DNA of 64,000 nucleotides. Source: a virus. Under the pieces are notes generated by a model that saw nothing but the letters and a program-made list of their open reading frames with translations, did not search any database and was not told where the DNA came from. A program made the position numbers and the translations under genes. Each line of letters opens with the position of its first letter. Position 1 is the stretch's first letter. Of this stretch, positions 26,632-33,872 are shown piece by piece. The stretch is from IMG/VR virus record IMGVR_UViG_3300028197_001229, positions 1 to 64,000 of that record. One strand, given 5' to 3'.

Positions 26632-26647
26632 TGAAAGATCAAACATC

Positions 26648-27700
26648 ATGGACTTTGTAAAAGATAATAACCCTAAGCATTTGTTGCAAGTTTCTGCTAT
26701 GATCGGGAATTTCCCGGCATATGTCAAGGAAGCTTCAGCTAATGAGCGACAAGAAGAAGTAAAGAATTTAGTGAAATCAGCATTTGCTGATCAACGCACT
26801 AAAGAGTTCCCGCTTAACACTAAGGAGAACACTTACTTAAGTTATGCTTACTACAAGTCAGCAAACTGTGAAGATGTTAATATTCTAAAAAATATAGAGA
26901 CTGCGGTAGGGTTACATGGTATAGGCGAAGACGTGGAGCCTATAGACAGCGTCTTTAATGATTTAGATAAGCAAGCTTCGACTGATGTGTTATCTGAAAA
27001 TTTTGCATTATCTATAAATTACGGAGATTCTGTAGGTGTAAAGTACTACTACCCTGTCAATGATCAGCAAACCATAACTAAGTCAGCTAGAGATTTGTCA
27101 AATGATTTTGCAAAGATGCCTATAGAAGCATTTAGACATGCATCTAAAAACTTAGTAAAAGCTGCAAGAAAAATAAATTTAGAAGTATCAAGTTTGCCCG
27201 ACCGAATAAGGCGTAACGGTATAGATCGGGAGTTTAACTATTCAGGTGCCAAAGTTGCATGCAAACAACGTTCAGAACTTTTAGGAGAGGGTGCTGGAAA
27301 TGTATATGAAGAAATTTTAAAGTCAGCGAGTATTGATGTTGAGAACATTGAAGATTACATAAACTTGTTCACAGATATGGATCGTATGAATGGTGTAAAG
27401 TATAGCTCAACACTACTAAACCCTTACGAATCATTCTTTTCTGGAATTGACAAATTAGCATTAGAAAAGGTTGCTAACGCATACGTAGTAGTTTCTGATG
27501 CTCCAATTCCACTAGATGATTTCACTAAAGCTGCTAGGAAAGCTATTGAAGAAAATTTCTGTAGTGAAGATCAAGAAAAGCTATTAGGAATAGTTAAAGC
27601 AGCTGAAGACCTTGGCGGGTTATCAGCTAGCGAAAAACTAATACAGTTTCCAGAAGAATTACAAAAACAATTCCTAGGTAGCTTGTTGGATAGAAAATGA
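26648..27700 (+). CDS. Probable virion protein with repeated K-x-A motifs
   Basis: 350 residues, mainly helical, no known family. A K-x-A-(S/A/small) motif recurs about nine times: VKEASANE, KSANCED, KQASTDV, KSARDLS, KAARKIN, KSASIDV, KLALEK, KAARKA, KAAEDL. The same motif occurs in the neighbouring genes and in the portal-proximal cluster at 55.8-64 kb, suggesting a common partner, processing or packaging signal. It is the first gene of a four-gene + strand block between two minus-strand genes. The ATG lies in an A/T-rich leader with no Shine-Dalgarno sequence. Structural role is inferred. Confidence 0.45.
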   Translation: MDFVKDNNPKHLLQVSAMIGNFPAYVKEASANERQEEVKNLVKSAFADQRTKEFPLNTKENTYLSYAYYKSANCEDVNILKNIETAVGLHGIGEDVEPIDSVFNDLDKQASTDVLSENFALSINYGDSVGVKYYYPVNDQQTITKSARDLSNDFAKMPIEAFRHASKNLVKAARKINLEVSSLPDRIRRNGIDREFNYSGAKVACKQRSELLGEGAGNVYEEILKSASIDVENIEDYINLFTDMDRMNGVKYSSTLLNPYESFFSGIDKLALEKVANAYVVVSDAPIPLDDFTKAARKAIEENFCSEDQEKLLGIVKAAEDLGGLSASEKLIQFPEELQKQFLGSLLDRK

Positions 27701-27999
27701 ATAACAAAGAAAAATTGTTACTAGTTAAATTGGCAGAAACTGTAGTACAAGACAGTATGCCTACACCTAGTGGTGACGGTGAAATGAATATGGAGCAACC
27801 AGCAAACATGTTCCAAAACAATTCATTTAATCTATTTCCACAAAATAAAAACTTTGGACCAAAGATATTACCAAATGCTGGAGGTGTTCAGCCTAACTTA
27901 ATGTTGGGAGGAGATCCGCAAAATATGGGAGCGCCTAGCACAATGAGTATGACAGCTCCCGGAGGCGGGAAAGGGACTACTCCGAATATAGGTGTATGA
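27697..27999 (+). CDS. Low-complexity Asn/Pro/Gly/Met-rich protein
   Basis: 100 residues; ATGA overlap with the upstream gene and ATGA overlap with the downstream one. The N-terminus, LLLVKLAETVVQDSMPTP, contains the KLA form of the recurrent K-x-A motif; the remainder is disordered-looking (NNSFNLFPQNKNFGPK; APSTMSMTAPGGGKG). No domain is recognised. A flexible linker or scaffold-like virion component is a reasonable guess but is not shown. Confidence 0.45.
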   Translation: MNNKEKLLLVKLAETVVQDSMPTPSGDGEMNMEQPANMFQNNSFNLFPQNKNFGPKILPNAGGVQPNLMLGGDPQNMGAPSTMSMTAPGGGKGTTPNIGV

Positions 28000-28862
28000 A
28001 ACTGCCTGTAATAGGCGCTAGCTTAGGTGGACTTATAGGTTACCTAAAGTCTAAAAAGAATAAAAAAGACGAAAGAGAAAATCCCCTAGAAGATTCGCTA
28101 CGTGGTAGTGCAGTGGGAGGTTTGACCGGATTAGGTGCTACGCTAGGAGATACGTATGGTTTAAAAGGTGGTTACGCATTAGGGGAGATGGTAAGTGATG
28201 ACTTACAAACTAAATCAAACTACGCAAACATAGCCCGTATAATCGGCTTACTAAGCGGTGGAACTTTAGGTTATATGGGTGGTAAAAAACTTGTAGATAA
28301 AGAAGAAGGGCCTGAAGAGGAGAAGTCTGCAATGCTAGGAACTACATTAGGTGCAGTCTATGGTTCAAATGCCGCAACTGAGAGTGAAGTTTACAAAAGA
28401 AAAACTAACCCCGATGTAGCAGAAAGATCTGGAGCTTTGCGAGGAGCAGGGATTGGTGCTATAGCAGACATATTTGCTGCATTGGGTTTAACCGGCGGAA
28501 AATCTCTAGGTACTGAAACTGCTAGGCAATTAGAATTTTCAAACCTTGGTCCGATGCGTGGACTGGGAGGACTTCTTGGGGCTGTAGGTGGTGGTGTAGC
28601 AGGTTACGGTCTAGGTAAGAAGTTACTATGGCCAGAAGAGTGGTCTGCTGATAATACTGCTTCTGAAATAGAAGTTATAGAAAAAGATATGGGCAGGTTA
28701 CTAAATAGACCGTGGTCAGAATCAACTGAAAATGAATATTTTGCTTTGGAAGGAGAGTTAAAAGACTTGAAAGAAGAGTTGAGCGAATATGAAATGCCCA
28801 AGGCAGCAAGTCAAGAAGCACCGTATAAGGACACTTTGAGTGTATTAGGCTATGGGGACTAA
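27996..28862 (+). CDS. Glycine-zipper membrane-type protein
   Basis: 288 residues with several glycine-zipper hydrophobic stretches: VIGASLGGLIGYL (5-17), AVGGLTGLGATLG, IIGLLSGGTLGYMGG, GAGIGAIADIFAALGL and GLLGAVGGGVAGYGLG, separated by charged loops. The C-terminal ~70 residues are charged helix and contain PKAASQEAPY. Such Gly-xxx-Gly segments usually pack as oligomeric membrane helices, so a membrane-penetrating or internal virion protein is likely. It resembles in style, not in clear sequence, the proteins at 56010, 60534, 61307, 61897 and 62821. It overlaps the next gene by 11 bases. Confidence 0.5.
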   Translation: MKLPVIGASLGGLIGYLKSKKNKKDERENPLEDSLRGSAVGGLTGLGATLGDTYGLKGGYALGEMVSDDLQTKSNYANIARIIGLLSGGTLGYMGGKKLVDKEEGPEEEKSAMLGTTLGAVYGSNAATESEVYKRKTNPDVAERSGALRGAGIGAIADIFAALGLTGGKSLGTETARQLEFSNLGPMRGLGGLLGAVGGGVAGYGLGKKLLWPEEWSADNTASEIEVIEKDMGRLLNRPWSESTENEYFALEGELKDLKEELSEYEMPKAASQEAPYKDTLSVLGYGD

Positions 28863-29415
28863 ACTAGACAAGAAAGAGGTTTTTAAGGCCCTGTCTGACG
28901 ACGCAACGTTTGGTACTACAGCACATGTAATTGCAATTGCTACGTTTGGTGAGGAAGTTTACCAGATGGACCCACTAGAATTATTTATGAATCTAGAGGA
29001 TGAGTACAAGATGGAAATTTCAGATGAAGTTTGTGAAAAGTTACAAGCTATACTACTGGCAACTACAACAGACGCATTCTATGAAGATGCTACGGCTTTC
29101 CGCGCAATAGCTAATACGCTAATTGAAGGTAACCCAGGATTCGAAGGTTTCGACAATTTAACTGTACCAGAGATATTGTGGTCAATATATGAGGTAGAAC
29201 TAAATCACGAACCAATAGAGTTTTCAGCTAGTGTTAACAAATTGATAGCAACAGAGCTTGAAGAAGAAGTAGAAGACATGGATGAGATAAGCGAAGCCAT
29301 GGAAGTACCTTATTACCAGCGTGCTGTTAGAGATTTACGAGGTGAATTAGCCGAACAGCTTGTGGCTATAGGCTTCGAGCAACATAACTTACCATCTGTA
29401 GACAGTCTGCAATAA
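28852..29415 (+). CDS. Unknown acidic helical protein
   Basis: 187 residues, strongly acidic (ATELEEEVEDMDEISEAMEV) and helical. The first ATG lies in the last codons of the glycine-zipper gene. No motif is recognised. It is the last gene before the hairpin at 29452-29471 and converges on the terminase gene. As an acidic partner of a membrane-type protein it might be a chaperone or connector component; this is inference from position only. Confidence 0.45.
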   Translation: MGTKLDKKEVFKALSDDATFGTTAHVIAIATFGEEVYQMDPLELFMNLEDEYKMEISDEVCEKLQAILLATTTDAFYEDATAFRAIANTLIEGNPGFEGFDNLTVPEILWSIYEVELNHEPIEFSASVNKLIATELEEEVEDMDEISEAMEVPYYQRAVRDLRGELAEQLVAIGFEQHNLPSVDSLQ

Positions 29416-29416
29416 C

Positions 29417-29431
29417 GACACGTATTGTGTC
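29417..29431 (+). promoter_or_regulatory. 5-bp dyad followed by the shared ATATAT-ATTGGTA element
   Basis: GACAC (29417-29421), loop GTATT, GTGTC (29427-29431), just after the stop of the upstream gene. It runs into CATATATTATTGGTAA (29431-29446), which resembles the promoter-like elements at 46211 and 52998. Here no + strand gene follows, so a promoter would produce antisense RNA across the end of the terminase gene. Confidence 0.3.
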
Positions 29432-29451
29432 ATATATTATTGGTAATCCAG

Positions 29452-29492
29452 AAACTATCGTAAGATAGTTTAAAACGAAAAACTATTTTTTT
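29452..29492 (+). terminator. Rho-independent-like terminator between convergent genes
   Basis: AAACTATC (29452-29459), loop GTAA, GATAGTTT (29464-29471): a perfect 8-bp AT-rich stem. A T run (CTATTTTTTT) ends about 20 bases later, so the spacing to the T tract is longer than usual. It lies exactly between the 3' ends of a + strand gene and the minus-strand terminase, where termination is expected. Confidence 0.5.
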
Positions 29493-29501
29493 CCCTATTG
29501 G

Positions 29502-31352
29502 TCACATACTAAATGAAGTACCAACGTTTCCTATAATCTCTTCTCGGGCAATGAGGTTTCCAGCATTGGATGTCATTGACAATTTCATTCTGTTTAGTAG
29601 CGCAGTATCTTCAACTAGATTTTCTTGTAAAAATACACGCCCAGTAATGTAAGCAAAGTTTAAAGCGTGTAAGAAGTCATCAGACCGAGCGCCATGCTTC
29701 CTATACAGAAACCCGGTACCACCGCCTGAGGTCTCCTGTGGTATACGTATTAGGTTTAGACATTCGGAAAGATAATCACCCATACGCTCCCAGTGTAACG
29801 ATCGTATTCTTAAATTCTTCATACCGTAATATAATGCTGTAATACTTTCCGTACGATTAAGAGAAAACATATTAAACATAGTTTTACTCTCTTGTATAAC
29901 TTGTGAATTAGGTCCGGAATACTTATATATAAAATGATTTTCAGGCGCCATCTGTTCCCTCAATAACATATTGTAGGCATAACCAACACCGTAATCAGAC
30001 CCTAGTGCCATTCCGTGAAACTCGTTGTGTCTAGCAAGTATATCAGAAGCTATCGCTCTATAAGACATGCCCTCGTAACGCTTACCATGTATCAAATCAA
30101 ATGTACCATCCCTGTTTAAACCTATAATTGCGTGAGTAGTATATGAAAGTTTTGTTTTGTTAGACACATCATAGTCCGAGCCGCCCCAGTCGCATCCTGA
30201 AAATACTGCATAGTACTCACCGCTTTGAGCCTTAGCTAAGTAAGGTGCGTTAGATTCTCCTAAAATACACATTCTACGTAAATCGCCTTCTGTGATTTCA
30301 CGCTCACCTTCTTGTGTTGGTATTCCTAAATTTTCCTGCAAAAATTTTCTAGGATCTTGGTGTAGTTTTTTTCTATATATTTCGTCCCACCGTATGTGGT
30401 TATTAACAACTGCAGGTACAATAATCTGAGGAATGTGAAAACCGAATCTACCAATCTTAAACTTATCTTCGTCTAAATGTACGAATCTACCTTTAGTAAC
30501 ATCTAGCCTAGCACCACACTTACAACAACAAACTCCCTTGGGTTGTATCATATCCAAAACGCCATCTTCGGGTGTAGGAACATTTTCGTGATTACAACTA
30601 TCACATTTCATAATCCATACGCCTTGAGAAGAATCTGCGTACTTACCTTCTAACGCAGTATCTGTGGTCAATGACGTACCTGCATATATAGTAACAGGCA
30701 TATGCGACGCTCGTTGGATTTCGTCAATTTCAGGTTCAAAACTTGGGTCAAAGTTTTGATACTCATCGTATAGCAGTTCATCGGTAGACATACCACGTGC
30801 ACTAGAAACCTGCGTATCAACATTAATTAGCTGTATACTAGACCCGTTAGGATACTCCTTATACTGTAGGTTCTGCCTATATTTGTGACTGGTAGTCGGG
30901 AAACGAAATGCAGTTTCCAAATCTCGCAACCTATTAGCATATGTCTTAACTTGATCAGCCTTAGGTGCTATGTACAAACTTTTTAATTTGGGTATCATGT
31001 GCGCGTTCAACCTTTGTCTCGCTGCAAAAGTTGTAGACTTTGCTATTTGTCTACTACCACGAATAACCATAAACCCACCAATGTTTATAGGTAATAAATG
31101 ATAGGCAAACGGAAAGTCCCTAAGACTCATTGGCTTGTTTTTAGGATACTGCGGGTAATAGTACGGAAGTAAAAACGCAGGATTGTATTTGCAAAACCTA
31201 AGTATCTCTCTCAGTATTTCCTGAGCGAGTTGAGTGTGGTATCCACTACTTTCAGCTTTATGAGTTAATACTTGTAACTCATTTGTCAATTTAGTAAGCT
31301 TGTCTCTAAATTGACCATTAGTCCTAACAGTATATTCTAAATCAAAATACAT
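29502..31352 (-). CDS. terL: Terminase large subunit
   Basis: 616 residues; the DNA-packaging motor ATPase and headful/site nuclease. VIRGSRQIAKSTTF (about 96-109) is a Walker A-type loop with Ala in place of the final Gly, as in many terminases; DELLYDEYQ (191-199) gives Walker B with D196/E197; an SAT-like TIYAGTSL follows. A zinc-binding insert has CDSC (250-253) and CCCKC (275-279). The RNase H-like nuclease is marked by GCDWGGSD (387-393), GSDYGVGY (451-458) and ARSDDFLHA (555-563). It is a single minus-strand gene, nine bases from a divergent + gene. The small subunit is not identified. Confidence 0.9.
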   Translation of the reverse strand: MYFDLEYTVRTNGQFRDKLTKLTNELQVLTHKAESSGYHTQLAQEILREILRFCKYNPAFLLPYYYPQYPKNKPMSLRDFPFAYHLLPINIGGFMVIRGSRQIAKSTTFAARQRLNAHMIPKLKSLYIAPKADQVKTYANRLRDLETAFRFPTTSHKYRQNLQYKEYPNGSSIQLINVDTQVSSARGMSTDELLYDEYQNFDPSFEPEIDEIQRASHMPVTIYAGTSLTTDTALEGKYADSSQGVWIMKCDSCNHENVPTPEDGVLDMIQPKGVCCCKCGARLDVTKGRFVHLDEDKFKIGRFGFHIPQIIVPAVVNNHIRWDEIYRKKLHQDPRKFLQENLGIPTQEGEREITEGDLRRMCILGESNAPYLAKAQSGEYYAVFSGCDWGGSDYDVSNKTKLSYTTHAIIGLNRDGTFDLIHGKRYEGMSYRAIASDILARHNEFHGMALGSDYGVGYAYNMLLREQMAPENHFIYKYSGPNSQVIQESKTMFNMFSLNRTESITALYYGMKNLRIRSLHWERMGDYLSECLNLIRIPQETSGGGTGFLYRKHGARSDDFLHALNFAYITGRVFLQENLVEDTALLNRMKLSMTSNAGNLIAREEIIGNVGTSFSM

Positions 31353-31361
31353 AATAAAAAT

Positions 31362-31724
31362 ATGGATGAATTAAACATTTCGGGATCTGGATCTGGTTCA
31401 TTAACTGACCCAGACATACATAACCCAGACCACAAAATAAGTAAAGCAAAACCAACTATAAACAAATCACCGGTATTGTATTTACGGAGAAGGAGAAATA
31501 ACGACTTCCCCAGAGCAGGTGATAGTGGAAGATCAGTAGACAGTAGTATTTGGTACACGGGTAAAGATGGAGACCCGCGTAACGTACAACGTGTAGATGA
31601 TGGAAGTATATACCCTAACCACAGCAGTGTTGGTAGAGTAGGTGAGCAAGAGTGGGTAAAGTTTAGAGATTACAAACGACAATTACCAAAATGGGTAAAA
31701 CAGTTAGAGTTAAGGATTGACTGA
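31362..31724 (+). CDS. Unknown small basic protein
   Basis: 120 residues, low in hydrophobic residues, with repeated Ser/Gly at the N-terminus (NISGSGSGSLTDPD) and a basic middle (LYLRRRRNNDFPRAG). The C-terminus is helical and basic (KFRDYKRQLPKWVKQLEL). It begins nine bases from the terminase start on the opposite strand. No family recognised; a DNA-binding or terminase-accessory role is possible by position but not shown. Confidence 0.4.
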   Translation: MDELNISGSGSGSLTDPDIHNPDHKISKAKPTINKSPVLYLRRRRNNDFPRAGDSGRSVDSSIWYTGKDGDPRNVQRVDDGSIYPNHSSVGRVGEQEWVKFRDYKRQLPKWVKQLELRID

Positions 31725-31753
31725 ACATAAGCCCAAAGTTTATAAATTTTAAA

Positions 31754-32113
31754 ATGTCCGAAGAAGAAAATAAAGATCCCCAGGAAGAAAATAAAGATCC
31801 TCAGGAAGAAAATGACGAGAGAACATATAGACTCTTGGTTAAACTTTCATTAAAACCTGAAGGGGAAAACGTAAAACCATTTTCTATGGTAGAAACAGAA
31901 ATGCCTATACCATTTTTATTAGATAAAGATCAGTTGTTGTTAGCAGAGCCTAGATTTAGGCAGTTACTAGATTCTGTAGTAGAATCTTTTACACTTAAGA
32001 CTAGTATTGAAATTAACAAACTAATTGAACTTAATAAAGATGAGGATGACCAACCGGTTCAAAACCAAGGTCTAGGTATGTCAGATATAGATGAATTAGA
32101 AATAGATGAGTAA
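31754..32113 (+). CDS. Unknown acidic protein with N-terminal EENKDPQ repeat
   Basis: 119 residues. The first ~20 residues repeat EENKDPQ twice (a near-perfect 21-base DNA repeat at about 31762-31803), then EENDERTY. The rest is a small alpha/beta domain (YRLLVKLSLKPEGENVKPF) ending in an acidic tail (MSDIDELEIDE). It is preceded by a 29-base A/T-rich gap and followed five bases later by the SbcD-like gene, so it may open the replication/recombination operon. No family recognised. Confidence 0.5.
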   Translation: MSEEENKDPQEENKDPQEENDERTYRLLVKLSLKPEGENVKPFSMVETEMPIPFLLDKDQLLLAEPRFRQLLDSVVESFTLKTSIEINKLIELNKDEDDQPVQNQGLGMSDIDELEIDE

Positions 32114-32118
32114 ACAAA

Positions 32119-33231
32119 ATGAAAATTTTATCAACCGCCGACAACCATCTAGGGTTTCGGCAATATGGTTTAATCCAGCGAGAACTGGATATAGAGGATA
32201 GTTTTAGAGCTATTTTAGAATTAGGCGTAAAAGAAAAAGTAGATGCGATAACAGTAAGTGGAGACATACTACATAGTGTACGTCCTACATCACATACAAT
32301 ACAATTCCTGAAGAATTGTCAGGAATACTTAAAATACAATAAGTTACTGTGCCTGGTTAGTATAGGTAATCACGATAACTCCAAGCCACACTGGATACGG
32401 AATTTATCTGAATCTAGTATAGACTACGGGTTTAAGGTTCTTAACGACGAGACTTATGTAGTTGAGAACGTAAGTCAAAAGATAACTGTATACGGTAAAA
32501 CGTTTTGTAGTAGAGAAGAGTTTGATACGGGTAACTGTTTGCCGAAGTCGGTGGACATGTTACTAATGCATCAATCATTCAATGAAATAACTACTTTCCC
32601 AAATGAAAAAAGTTTTGGGGTAAGTGATTTTGAAAACGTAACAGCTAAGTTAGTTGTAGTGGGTGATACACACATTCACCGTAAAGGATTGTACACTTTG
32701 GATAACGGGGGCGAAATAGAAATATGCTCTCCCGGATCTTCAGAACTAATGAGCGAATCAGAAGAGGTGGAGAAGTTTGTCTTCATACACACTTTTTGCG
32801 AAGGAGAACTCAATACAGAATCAGTAGCAATTGATACTAGAAAAGTAGTAAAATTTGAGGTACGAACAGAAGAAGAAGCTGAAAATGCTTTGATTGTTCT
32901 GGAAGAAGTTAAAAAATTAAAGCCACTGGTCTTCTTAAAGTTTGATACTGATATTAAGGATATACTACACAGGTGTAGAAAACAAGTAGACGCGGGAGAG
33001 GTTATAATCCGACCCAAGCCTATAATGAAAAATATAGACGGTTCTGTAGATCAAGAAAGTAAACAAGATCTTACGTTTTCTGATATATTGAAATCACTTA
33101 TCCCAGATAAACCGTCTCAATTTGAACTTGTATCTCAGCTCTTGAATCCCGAGGCTGATGTTAACTCATTAATAGATAACTATGTCGAAACAAGGTTAAA
33201 GTATTTTGACACAACTGAGGAACAGTCATGA
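32119..33231 (+). CDS. SbcD/Mre11/T4 gp47-like nuclease subunit
   Basis: 370 residues, calcineurin-type metallophosphoesterase. Metal-binding motifs in order: STADNHLG (5-12, D8 and H10), VSGDILH (46-52, D49), IGNHD (82-86), LLMHQSF and VGDTHIHR. The final ~100 residues match the region that in SbcD/gp47 contacts the ATPase partner. Known role: with SbcC/gp46 it resects DNA ends for recombination-dependent replication. The partner is encoded one gene downstream. It overlaps the next gene by four bases (ATGA). Confidence 0.85.
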   Translation: MKILSTADNHLGFRQYGLIQRELDIEDSFRAILELGVKEKVDAITVSGDILHSVRPTSHTIQFLKNCQEYLKYNKLLCLVSIGNHDNSKPHWIRNLSESSIDYGFKVLNDETYVVENVSQKITVYGKTFCSREEFDTGNCLPKSVDMLLMHQSFNEITTFPNEKSFGVSDFENVTAKLVVVGDTHIHRKGLYTLDNGGEIEICSPGSSELMSESEEVEKFVFIHTFCEGELNTESVAIDTRKVVKFEVRTEEEAENALIVLEEVKKLKPLVFLKFDTDIKDILHRCRKQVDAGEVIIRPKPIMKNIDGSVDQESKQDLTFSDILKSLIPDKPSQFELVSQLLNPEADVNSLIDNYVETRLKYFDTTEEQS

Positions 33232-33872
33232 GCGTTCAAGAACCTGTAACCCCCATAAGGATTTATCAAAAAATACCAAACGACGTACTGACAAGACAAA
33301 GAACGTACGCCCGTTACCACCCGTATGGTGGACATAGAGCATTCACAGACTCAAAGTATGGTGACCTAGAAGAAGCTAATGGTCTAAGGATTTTGGGAGA
33401 GTGTATTAACGCTAACGGTCAAACATTCAATTATTTGTATGACGCACTTAGTGGACATTACCAACAAATTTATGATCCTAGGTTTATACTTACAGTACAG
33501 CCCTGTGAGGGGTGGTTTGATCTTTTTACTCCAGCGTATTTTGGTTTTTATATTGAGTACGAAGACTTAATGACGGAATCTGTAGTAAACATTATATATA
33601 GGATATACAAAAAAATTATATCGAAATCTAAAAAAACAATTGAGTTTAAAAAACTAAAAAAAGCTGTCACAACAAGTGGTGTGGGTGTCGCAGGTGCTTT
33701 AATCGATATGTTTAATGTTCGCGTGTTAGAGTATACTGCTACAGACACAGATCGTCTACGGCATGAAAAAGTAAAAGCGTATGAAGTTCATAGTGATTCA
33801 ACTGAAGTGCTACGAGAAGCAGCAAACATTCTTGCTATGATGAAGTATGGAGTAGATCCAGTTAAGATATGA
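33228..33872 (+). CDS. Unknown protein inserted between the nuclease-pair genes
   Basis: 214 residues; ATGA overlap at both ends (33228 and 33869). The N-terminal half is aromatic-rich (RTYARYHPYGGHRAFTDSK; LSGHYQQIYDPRFILTV); the C-terminal half is basic and helical (IYRIYKKIISKSKKTIEF). No known domain is recognised. Strict translational coupling with the SbcD- and SbcC-like genes suggests it acts with the end-processing complex, or is a small accessory as seen between T4 genes 47 and 46. Confidence 0.5.
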   Translation: MSVQEPVTPIRIYQKIPNDVLTRQRTYARYHPYGGHRAFTDSKYGDLEEANGLRILGECINANGQTFNYLYDALSGHYQQIYDPRFILTVQPCEGWFDLFTPAYFGFYIEYEDLMTESVVNIIYRIYKKIISKSKKTIEFKKLKKAVTTSGVGVAGALIDMFNVRVLEYTATDTDRLRHEKVKAYEVHSDSTEVLREAANILAMMKYGVDPVKI

